Source: DATDCY01 sp031406795 [NCBI: Candidatus Rokuibacteriota bacterium] (GTDB lineage Bacteria; JAUVQV01). Taken from it: a stretch of DNA of 15,811 bases. A model generated the notes under the pieces. That model saw nothing but the letters and a program-made list of their open reading frames with translations. It had not been told where the DNA came from and did no database searches. How positions within the stretch are numbered: the first letter of the stretch is position 1; every line of letters starts with the position of its first letter. Both the position numbers and the translations under genes were made by a program. This document shows, piece after piece, positions 1-5,763 of the stretch. Where the stretch lies: NCBI GenBank assembly GCA_031406795.1, contig JANOHV010000083.1:1-15811 (forward strand), written 5' to 3'.

Positions 1-101
1 TCTCCGGGACCGACGCACTGGCGCCGCGGGTGATCGGAGTGCCGTTTCACGACGGCTTGTCTGAGGCTGAGCTCGACCGCGTGGTGGCCTGTCTGCCATG
101 A
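1..101 (+). CDS. C-terminal end of a probable DegT/DnrJ/EryC1-family sugar aminotransferase (partial)
   Basis: The frame beginning at base 3 is open from the window edge to a TGA at 99-101 and encodes 32 residues that end VPFHDGLSEAELDRVVACLP. The pattern of a short strand, a [PH]-x-x-LSExExDRVV motif and a closing helix is typical of the extreme C-terminus of PLP-dependent DegT-family aminotransferases, which make amino sugars from nucleotide-linked keto sugars. The stop overlaps the start of the next gene as ATGA, so the two are probably translationally coupled and in the same operon. The PLP-lysine and all other catalytic residues lie outside the window. The family call rests on the tail motif alone, and the substrate cannot be inferred. 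The fragment is too short to stand out as an open reading frame. Confidence 0.6.
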   Translation, partial: SGTDALAPRVIGVPFHDGLSEAELDRVVACLP

Positions 102-1309
102 GCAACCCGCCGCTCCTCTCCTACATTGTTCTTTCCTACAACTACGCAGACTACATCGGCACGACGATCCGCAGCATCCTCGGCCAAACGGTGCAGGATT
201 TTGAGATCGTGGTAGTGGATGATGCATCGCGGGATGCCTCGGTCGATGTCGTCCGCTCCTTCTCCGACCCACGCATCCGGCTGCTGATCAATGACCACAA
301 CCTCGGCGGCGCCGGCAGCTACAACCGAGCCGTCGCCGCTGCGCGCGGCGACTGGCTGGTCAATCTGGACGCCGACGACTGGATCGCGCCACAGAAGGCG
401 GAGCGCCAGTTGGCGGCCGCTGCTGCCGACCCGGGTCTCGATATCATCGGCACCTACGTGCACTTCGTGGACGCGCACGGCGCGCCCCATCCGCAAGCCG
501 CGGGACTGGAGCCGCTCGTCAACGCGCCGCATGAACTCGGCCTCGCGGACAGCTGGGTCGGCACGAATTCACTCAGTCGCTCTTCCACCATGGTCCGGCG
601 AGCGACGCATCTGCGCATCGGCCTCGACGATCCGACCATGGTGCGCGCACCGGACTACGAGTTGTGGACCCGCGCCTTGCGTGAGGGTTGCCGCTTCCAC
701 GTGATCCCGGAACAACTGACGTTCTGCCGACTGATGTCCAGAGGCGTCACCCACGGCGACCCGGTTGGCACACTCCTCGAACTGAGTTACGCGATGCTGC
801 GAAACCTGGTTCCACTCTGCGAGGCCGGCGCGCTGAACCAGACGCTGGCGCGCATCATCGCGTGGACGGCCCGGCATCCGCAGTTGAGCGCATTGCGGCC
901 GGTAGAGGCGTATCGTCTGCTCGGCATGCTGATGACTTCGCCCAGCTTCGAGAACTTCGCCAGTTTCCGTGCTGCCCTTGCGGCCGCAGATGGTGACCCC
1001 GCCCTCGCGCGGACTGGCCGCCGTTGTCTCATCCTCAGCGGCGACGAATCGTCCTCGGAGGGGCACATCAGCAAGCTGGAGCGCGACATTATGTCCTTTG
1101 TCGAGGCGCGTGATTTCTGGCACCGGCAGTGCGAACTCAGCGGCCAGGAGGCAAGCGACCTCCGGCTGCAGATCGCCAATCTCGAGCGTCACGTTGCGAA
1201 CATTGCCGAGTCGCGTGACTTCTGGCGCGGCCAAACCGAGGGGACGGTTCTATGCAGACTCGCCCGGCTGACAAGCAGGGGATTCTCGCTCTTCTTCCGT
1301 TCCTCGTAA
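98..1309 (+). CDS. GT2-family glycosyltransferase with C-terminal helical repeats
   Basis: The 403-residue protein opens with a GT-A fold domain. It has an N-terminal strand SYIVLSYNYADYI, a nucleotide-binding VVDDAS segment near residues 39-44, a metal-binding DADD at 91-94 and a PDYELW motif at 184-189 in the place of the usual ED-x-LW catalytic base region. It should transfer a sugar from a nucleotide donor to a growing glycan on the cytoplasmic side of the membrane. Residues of about 325-385 leave the GT fold and form a charged helical stretch with two copies of an LExxx...E-x-RDFW motif, likely a coiled coil. No membrane segment is seen. The start is the ATG overlapping the upstream stop, right before the first GT-A strand. 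The 3' end overlaps the next glycosyltransferase gene by 58 bases. The family is secure; donor and acceptor are unknown. Confidence 0.9.
   Translation: MSNPPLLSYIVLSYNYADYIGTTIRSILGQTVQDFEIVVVDDASRDASVDVVRSFSDPRIRLLINDHNLGGAGSYNRAVAAARGDWLVNLDADDWIAPQKAERQLAAAAADPGLDIIGTYVHFVDAHGAPHPQAAGLEPLVNAPHELGLADSWVGTNSLSRSSTMVRRATHLRIGLDDPTMVRAPDYELWTRALREGCRFHVIPEQLTFCRLMSRGVTHGDPVGTLLELSYAMLRNLVPLCEAGALNQTLARIIAWTARHPQLSALRPVEAYRLLGMLMTSPSFENFASFRAALAAADGDPALARTGRRCLILSGDESSSEGHISKLERDIMSFVEARDFWHRQCELSGQEASDLRLQIANLERHVANIAESRDFWRGQTEGTVLCRLARLTSRGFSLFFRSS
1073..1237 (+). repeat. Two degenerate 60-bp direct repeats encoding an LE...RDFW helix motif
   Basis: Bases 1073-1132 and 1178-1237 encode KLERDIMSFVEARDFWHRQC and NLERHVANIAESRDFWRGQT. 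The units are 20 residues long and start 35 residues apart. The shared positions (L, E, R, E, RDFW, Q) fall on a helical pattern and suggest a duplicated coiled-coil element at the C-terminus of the GT2 enzyme, possibly for oligomerisation or docking to a partner. The copies have diverged at the DNA level, so the duplication is not recent. Confidence 0.6.
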
Positions 1310-2424
1310 CGGGGGCCTTGTCGCTCGCCGTGTTGCGCGCGATGCTTGCGCGCGGGCTGGACATCTGCGTCGGGTTCTACCTCCCCGGCGGGAGCGGTTA
1401 CACTCCCGATCCAGCGGAAGACCTGAAGTCCGAGGGACGGCTGATCGACCTGTCGGCCTGCCACGGCGAGGTCGGCATCGCCGCCCTGGACAAGATCGTA
1501 CGCGAGCGGTGCATCGGCCTCGTGCTCCAGATCGGTTCCCCCTGGGCCTACCGGCAGCTGCCGTACCTGAAAGCGCGGCACGCGGGGTTGCGCGTGGTGG
1601 ACACGCTTTACAACAAGATCGGCCACACGCTCAACTACTTCCTCTACGAAGCCTGTTTCGACGGCGTTATCGTCGAGAGCGAGGATATGCTGCAGTATAT
1701 CCAAGCCTGCTCTGCCAAGAGTGATCCCCGGGTACGCAAGGTCGAAAGCGGCATCGACGTCGAGCGGTTCGCGCACCCGCCAGCCGCGCTGCGCGACGGC
1801 GCCGGACTCGTCGTCGGTTACTTCGGACGCATGTCGCCGGAGAAGAATCCGCTCGGTTTCGTCGAATTGGCCGAGCGGTTGCACGCCGTCCTGCCGGCGC
1901 TCTCCTTCTGCATGTTCGGGGAGGGGAACATGACGGAGGATGTTCGCGCGCGCATCACGGCGGGCAGCGCAGCAGGCGTCATCCATTTCGGAGGCTATGT
2001 GGACCACCCGACCACCGCGCTCGCTCAGATGGACGTGCTGGTGGTTCCCTCCAAGCTGGATGGGCGCCCGAATGTCGTGATGGAGGCGAGCGCCTGTGGA
2101 GTGCCCGTCATCGGCGCCCCGGTTGGCGGGATCCCCGAGCTGATCGAACCCGGATCCAACGGGCTGATCCTCGCACCCGAAGACCATTCTCGGATCGCCG
2201 GGGTGCTCGCGGACTGGCTGAAAGACGCCGAATCCTTCAGCAGCCTCCGCAGGAGTTGTCGCGCTACCGCCGAGAGGCGGTTCGACCATCGGCGCATGCT
2301 GGACGCCTATGAGTCTGTGTTCAGGGAGTTTCTTTCCAGGCCTGCGCCGCAACGCGCGGAAAAACACGCGGACGCGGACAAACCGGGGGATCGCGAAGCG
2401 CGGCCCCCGTCGACAACAAGATGA
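1252..2424 (+). CDS. GT4-family glycosyltransferase
   Basis: The 390-residue protein has the two-Rossmann GT-B architecture. The acceptor half begins GILALLPFLVTGALSLAVLR. The donor-binding half starts at GYFGRMSPEKNP (189-200) and carries GEGN (223-226) and the C-terminal signature SKLDGRPNVVMEASACGVPV. In that signature Asp270 and Glu278 stand in EX7E spacing, with the first Glu replaced by Asp as in many GT4 enzymes. It is expected to be a retaining transferase using a nucleotide-sugar donor at the cytoplasmic face. A GAGGGGA ribosome-binding site at 1238-1244, seven bases before the ATG, supports this start even though it lies 58 bases inside the upstream gene. The segment VVDTLYNKIGH is closely matched by VVDQLFNDVGH in the GT4 half of the fusion protein at 12212-14638, so the two are probably homologues. 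Substrate unknown. Confidence 0.9.
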   Translation: MQTRPADKQGILALLPFLVTGALSLAVLRAMLARGLDICVGFYLPGGSGYTPDPAEDLKSEGRLIDLSACHGEVGIAALDKIVRERCIGLVLQIGSPWAYRQLPYLKARHAGLRVVDTLYNKIGHTLNYFLYEACFDGVIVESEDMLQYIQACSAKSDPRVRKVESGIDVERFAHPPAALRDGAGLVVGYFGRMSPEKNPLGFVELAERLHAVLPALSFCMFGEGNMTEDVRARITAGSAAGVIHFGGYVDHPTTALAQMDVLVVPSKLDGRPNVVMEASACGVPVIGAPVGGIPELIEPGSNGLILAPEDHSRIAGVLADWLKDAESFSSLRRSCRATAERRFDHRRMLDAYESVFREFLSRPAPQRAEKHADADKPGDREARPPSTTR

Positions 2425-2556
2425 TGGCACGGGAACAGGCAGGACTTTGAATCTCTGTCAGAATCTCTCCCGGTAAGCGATCGCGGACATGATCATCGCC
2501 GCCAGAAAGACTTCTTTCTTGTGTTAGGCTGCATTCACCAGGAGGACCTGCCGATC

Positions 2557-2625
2557 ATGAGCCTTGAGGAAGGACATCCATCGGCGCCTCAGCCCCTGGC
2601 CGCACCGCCTCTTGCCGTCTGGTAG
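2557..2625 (+). CDS. Possible 22-residue leader or remnant ORF before the FkbM gene
   Basis: An ATG at 2557 follows an AGGAGG motif at 2540-2545 with an 11-base spacer and opens a 22-codon frame beginning MSLEEGHPSAPQP, ending at TAG 2623-2625, 15 bases before the next gene. The Shine-Dalgarno motif is the best in this part of the window, yet the peptide is Pro/Ala-rich and unlike any family I recognise. It could be a translated leader, the surviving 5' end of a gene lost at the junction with the lower-GC block, or chance. Confidence 0.2.
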   Translation: MSLEEGHPSAPQPLAAPPLAVW

Positions 2626-2628
2626 AAT
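2620..2628 (+). promoter_or_regulatory. Possible extended -10 promoter element for the FkbM-type gene
   Basis: TGGTAGAAT at 2620-2628 matches an extended -10 (TGn followed by a hexamer five-sixths identical to TATAAT). No convincing -35 lies 16-18 bases upstream. Transcription would start near 2635, about five bases before the ATG at 2640, giving a nearly leaderless message. That fits the absence of any Shine-Dalgarno sequence in front of that ATG. The call is weak because short AT-rich matches arise by chance. Confidence 0.25.
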
Positions 2629-2639
2629 ATCTGCCAATA

Positions 2640-4127
2640 ATGATGCTCAAAGGAATCGTGAAATTCATTCTCCCCGCCGGAGTCTATCGGCGGATAGCAG
2701 CCATCTGTTATGCTCAGGAGCACTTGGGCGCCCTGTCTGCGCAGACCGAAGCGCTCCGGCAGTTGCTCCAGCAACAGAAGGAACTGGCCGACTCGATCGC
2801 TAGAGAGGTCCGCCAACAAGCGGAGTGGATCTCGTCCAGCGACAAGAAGCTGCAGCACCAGGCGGAATGGAATGCGGCCAACGACAAGGAGTTGCAGCGA
2901 CACGCGGATCGGATTGAATCTTGCGACAGGAGCTTGCGGCTACTGCGGGATGCCATCCGTCCAGAGCTTGCATCAATCGTAAGAAAGGTCACCGACACGG
3001 GAGACAAACTCTCGCTGACCTGGGACATCCTCCGCTACAACCTTTTGAAGGGCAAGGCGGAAGCGCTTCTGGAATTCGAATCTGGCTTGGCCTACACCAT
3101 CGCTGCGGGCGAGGTTAATGAATGGTTTGACAATTATGACGCGGCGTTCTGCGATCCGACCGCTATCGCGGCATGGATTGAGAGTCGAAAGGGGAATTAC
3201 GCCGAAGGGATTCCCGCCATTATGGATCGAGTGACGGACGAATTGCCGAAACTCTCTGATTTCTATCAACTGCTTGAAGGCGACGACACCTCCCGAGATC
3301 TGCTGCTCCGGTTGATCGCCTGGCGGCTGATTGGCTTTACAAAAATCAAGCTACTGCCGGATGCCCAGGTGCGCGCCGAACAGGAATTCTACGCGCATCT
3401 TGACGAAATCGAGGTTGCCGGGGTACCCACGCTCAGGCAAGCACAGTTCGAACTTAAATGCTTCGACCTCTCCCGTTATGGGTTTGATCTGCGGTGTTAT
3501 GCCATCCCGCTTTCTCTGATCATGGATTTCGTGCGGCGTCAGTATGAAAATGGCGATGTCGGGGTGCGCGCCGCTGACGTGGTGCTGGACTGCGGCGCGT
3601 GCTGGGGAGACACTTCGCTGATGTTTGCTCACCAGTGCGGGAAGACGGGACGCGTTTACGCATTCGAGTTTGTAGCATCGAATCTGGACGTCTTCCACCG
3701 CAATCTTGCCTTGAATCCCCTTTTCGCGCCGCGAATCACTCTGGTGCCTCATGCGGTTTCGGATCGTTCAGGGGAAAGGGTATCCTGCGCGGACAAGGGA
3801 ACTTCGAGCTCCATCTCGCTGCAGCAGGGGGGCGCTGTAAACACGGAATTTCCTGAATCCATTTCGATCGATGACTTCGTCCGGTCGCACGGACTGACGA
3901 AGGTCGATTTCATCAAGATGGACATCGAGGGTTCCGAAATGGCAGCACTCGCCGGCGCGGCAGAAACCATACGGCGTTTTCGGCCGCGTTTGGCGATTTC
4001 GGTTTATCACAAGCCGGACGACATCTGGCAGATCCCGTTGTATCTGAAGACCGTGAACCCCGAGTATCGCTTTTCGCTCAAACATTGCAGTCGCAGTTCG
4101 CTGGAGACCATTCTCTTCGCATCGTAG
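2640..4127 (+). CDS. FkbM-family SAM-dependent methyltransferase with N-terminal coiled coil
   Basis: The 495-residue protein has a C-terminal methyltransferase domain of the FkbM type. The SAM-binding motif VVLDCGACWGDTS is at 314-326, AFEFVASN at 341-348, the FkbM hallmark FIKMDIEGSE at 424-433 and a terminal HKPDDIWQIP at 457-466. Such enzymes O-methylate sugars in glycans and natural products. Residues of about 25-110 are a charged, Gln- and Glu-rich coiled coil containing three tandem 14-residue repeats. Residues 125-310 form a helical linker I do not recognise. FkbM domains are usually about 200-300 residues long, so roughly half of this protein is extra. There is no Shine-Dalgarno motif before the ATG at 2640, and ATG 2643 is equally possible. 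G+C is about 55-57% in two sampled lines, lower than the flanks. The gene faces the minus-strand methyltransferase across 65 bases. Confidence 0.88.
   Translation: MMLKGIVKFILPAGVYRRIAAICYAQEHLGALSAQTEALRQLLQQQKELADSIAREVRQQAEWISSSDKKLQHQAEWNAANDKELQRHADRIESCDRSLRLLRDAIRPELASIVRKVTDTGDKLSLTWDILRYNLLKGKAEALLEFESGLAYTIAAGEVNEWFDNYDAAFCDPTAIAAWIESRKGNYAEGIPAIMDRVTDELPKLSDFYQLLEGDDTSRDLLLRLIAWRLIGFTKIKLLPDAQVRAEQEFYAHLDEIEVAGVPTLRQAQFELKCFDLSRYGFDLRCYAIPLSLIMDFVRRQYENGDVGVRAADVVLDCGACWGDTSLMFAHQCGKTGRVYAFEFVASNLDVFHRNLALNPLFAPRITLVPHAVSDRSGERVSCADKGTSSSISLQQGGAVNTEFPESISIDDFVRSHGLTKVDFIKMDIEGSEMAALAGAAETIRRFRPRLAISVYHKPDDIWQIPLYLKTVNPEYRFSLKHCSRSSLETILFAS
2814..2939 (+). repeat. Three tandem 42-bp repeats encoding a 14-residue coiled-coil unit
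   Basis: Units at 2814-2855, 2856-2897 and 2898-2939 encode QQAEWISSSDKKLQ, HQAEWNAANDKELQ and RHADRIESCDRSLR (residues 59-100). Fourteen residues equal two heptads, so adding or losing a unit would lengthen or shorten the coiled coil without breaking its register. Units one and two are closer to each other than to unit three. There are no frame-breaking differences among the copies. Confidence 0.8.
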
Positions 4128-4192
4128 TACTTCAGCTGCCTTCCCGGCACCTTGTGCAATCATCGCTTTCGCGACAGGACGATTGAGGTAAC

Positions 4193-5116
4193 TCAGCAGG
4201 CAATTCTCATCCAGAAAGAACAGCCGTTCTTTTGCAGATTTCTCAACTTGTCGGTATCCCAGACGTTATCCAGTGTACCGGCCAGTTCCTGGTCACAAAT
4301 GACAAAATGGTTTGGAAGAACGATTTCAAGCTTCTGGCCCTCTGCCAGCAGATAACATGCCAGACCGTACTGTTCCGAATAGTATCTTTCGGCCCACTCT
4401 GCCGGATAATCATACGGCAGGCAGATATCATGGATCTGGATCAAGACTCCTTTTCTCAATCGTGGCAAAACATCGAGGAACGTCACCGTAGCATCGGAAT
4501 TCATGAACATTCTGTGCGAATTGTCAATAAACAGAATGTCATCCGCACCCAACGCATCGAAAACCGAAAGACCCACGTTTTCGAGCTTCTCTCTGATAAC
4601 GACATCGCAGAGCGCGTCAATTTCTGCGCGTGGTTGCGGATCAATCGACGTTATTACTGTCTTCAATCGATGGTCCCGGATTGCTCTTCTGGCAAATTTT
4701 GTGGAATTCCCCGAGCCGACTTCAAGGTAATGGGCGGGATTGTGCATTGCCAAAAAATGATAGAGAACCATGCTGTCAAGAATTGGCAGCCAGCCGTTTT
4801 CCCATCCGGGATCTGTACTGCCCGCAGGGGGTTCGACAGCTATAGCTTCAAAACAATCTCTATATCTTGAAAGCTCTTGAAGAATGCGTTTATACATATC
4901 TCGTCTCTTGTTTATTATTTTGTAAAGAAAGATATTGGGAGCTTCCTGACTATATCTGCGTTTGGATTCAAAAGGGTAATCAAGATAGACGGGGAATTTG
5001 TGTTCTGAAGGATTGTCGGACCGTTGAGCAGGTTCCGGACATCTTGTCTTGACCAAGTTCTGAAGCAAGCTTCTTATCATTGGTTGCATCACTCCACATG
5101 TATTGATGATATCCAC
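4193..5116 (-). CDS. Class I SAM-dependent methyltransferase, possibly 5'-truncated
   Basis: The frame encodes up to 307 residues from GTG at 5116. The Rossmann core shows LEVGSGNST (131-139, SAM glycine loop), SIDPQPR (157-163, acidic loop), DDILFIDNSH (192-201) and IQIHDICLPYDYP (226-238), a layout like the Methyltransf_24 group found in many polysaccharide loci. The substrate is unknown, probably a sugar or lipid-linked glycan. No clear ribosome-binding site precedes GTG 5116. ATG 5080, with GGAG 11 bases upstream, is an alternative start giving 295 residues. The same frame continues open for 43 codons beyond 5116 with plausible protein content but no ATG, GTG, TTG or CTG, so the native N-terminus may be missing. 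G+C is about 43% in sampled lines, the lowest in the window, and the gene runs against its neighbours. Both facts suggest horizontal acquisition. Confidence 0.8.
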   Translation of the reverse strand: MDIINTCGVMQPMIRSLLQNLVKTRCPEPAQRSDNPSEHKFPVYLDYPFESKRRYSQEAPNIFLYKIINKRRDMYKRILQELSRYRDCFEAIAVEPPAGSTDPGWENGWLPILDSMVLYHFLAMHNPAHYLEVGSGNSTKFARRAIRDHRLKTVITSIDPQPRAEIDALCDVVIREKLENVGLSVFDALGADDILFIDNSHRMFMNSDATVTFLDVLPRLRKGVLIQIHDICLPYDYPAEWAERYYSEQYGLACYLLAEGQKLEIVLPNHFVICDQELAGTLDNVWDTDKLRNLQKNGCSFWMRIAC

Positions 5117-5245
5117 GTCAGTTGATCGGCGTCGAGTGAAGTACGTTTCTTTGATATCTACCTGCTGGTGGAGACAAAAGTCAAGATACGGTAGATCAGG
5201 AGTTCCCCCAATGTAGACAGACTTGCACCCCCTTGGCGGAGGTTC
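5117..5245 (-). pseudogene. Start-less 5' extension of the minus-strand methyltransferase frame
   Basis: Upstream of GTG 5116 the frame stays open to a TGA at 5246-5248. It contains segments such as KSVYIGGTPDLPYLDFCLHQ and QVDIKETYFTRRRSTD, which look like ordinary folded protein and share the lower-GC character of the downstream gene. None of the 43 codons is ATG, GTG, TTG or CTG. The likeliest reading is the surviving middle of a longer N-terminus whose start was lost at a recombination junction near 5245, or that was destroyed by a point change. Chance openness of 43 codons cannot be excluded. Confidence 0.4.
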
Positions 5246-5248
5246 TCA

Positions 5249-5592
5249 CTTCAACGACTCACCTGTTCTCCATCATGCTTTCAGGGACCAACGGGCTCTT
5301 CGGCACTCGCTGACCGCGCATCAGATGACGCATATCCGCTTGTCCTCAGCGGCAAACTGCGCTGAACGGCCATGGTTGTCTTTTTTCTCTGCTCTCTGGG
5401 GCACTTCCCCCGTTCTGTTGCCCATTGACTTCCATTCTCGGCAGCGTTTAATATTGAATCTGAAGGTCAGAACACGATTTCATACCGAGGGGTCCAGCAG
5501 GGTGGCAGGATGGGGTTAAGCGGTGTGTGTTTTTCGGTGCGATGAAGGCAAGTCCTGTCTCGTAACGATCGTGGGCTCGCGCATGTCGCACC
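5249..5592. other. Junction and leader region without a recognisable gene
   Basis: This stretch separates the low-GC minus-strand gene from the plus-strand operon. I find no tRNA, no transposase and no inverted terminal repeats. The only frames are short and unlike known families. It contains a good plus-strand promoter candidate (separate entry) and, after it, very short frames such as the one starting at ATG 5510 (11 codons). It may be scar sequence left by insertion of the lower-GC block. Confidence 0.4.
5425..5452 (+). promoter_or_regulatory. Sigma70-like promoter for the methyltransferase-GtrB-Gtr operon
   Basis: TTGACT at 5425-5430 (five of six to the -35 consensus) and TTTAAT at 5447-5452 (five of six to the -10 consensus) are separated by 16 bases. 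Predicted transcription start is near 5459, giving a leader of about 300 bases before the methyltransferase gene. It lies in an AT-rich patch inside otherwise GC-rich DNA and points into the operon at 5763-9220. Confidence 0.5.
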
Positions 5593-5763
5593 ATGGATGA
5601 CCTCTCGGAGATTTGCGGGTACTTCGATAGGGAGGAATTCGCACGCACGCTCCTGACCATCGGTGCTCTGGACGTCGAGGATTTGCCGGCAAACGCCGGC
5701 TGCTCCAACCGTATCCGCTCCGTCCGGCAGCTTCCTGAGCCGGTGCGTGGCGGGGCTACGTGA
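5593..5763 (+). CDS. Possible 56-residue ORF coupled to the downstream methyltransferase
   Basis: The frame starts ATG 5593, runs 56 codons (beginning MDDLSEICGYFDREEFART) and ends TGA 5761-5763, overlapping the next ATG as TGATG, a common coupling arrangement. It has no obvious ribosome-binding site and no family I recognise. The first half has a normal acidic, helical composition; the second half is less convincing. It sits inside the long leader of the predicted promoter. It could be a small protein, an upstream ORF that tunes translation, or chance. Confidence 0.22.
   Translation: MDDLSEICGYFDREEFARTLLTIGALDVEDLPANAGCSNRIRSVRQLPEPVRGGAT
5685..5700 (+). repeat. Short perfect inverted repeat (GCCGGC-AAAC-GCCGGC)
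   Basis: A 6-bp GC-only stem with a 4-base loop lies in the leader, about 60 bases before the methyltransferase start. No T-run follows, so it is not a standard intrinsic terminator. In RNA it would form a compact hairpin inside the transcript from the promoter at 5425. Confidence 0.35.

Noticed and set aside
1189-2430. Long minus-strand open frame (413 codons) opposite the GT4 gene
   Set aside because: It mirrors the GC-rich coding strand, has no recognisable domain, and the opposite frame is a clear GT4 enzyme with intact motifs.
4232-4870. Plus-strand 212-codon open frame opposite the minus-strand methyltransferase
   Set aside because: The minus-strand frame has complete SAM-binding motifs in order; the plus-strand translation has none.
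5375-5396. Possible intrinsic terminator at the T6 run near 5391
   Set aside because: The sequence before the T-run gives at best a three-base outer stem with mismatches, too weak to call.
5223-5519. Plus-strand 98-codon open frame and overlapping minus-strand frames in the 5249-5760 region
   Set aside because: Composition is unlike a folded protein, no family is recognisable, and a predicted promoter lies inside it.
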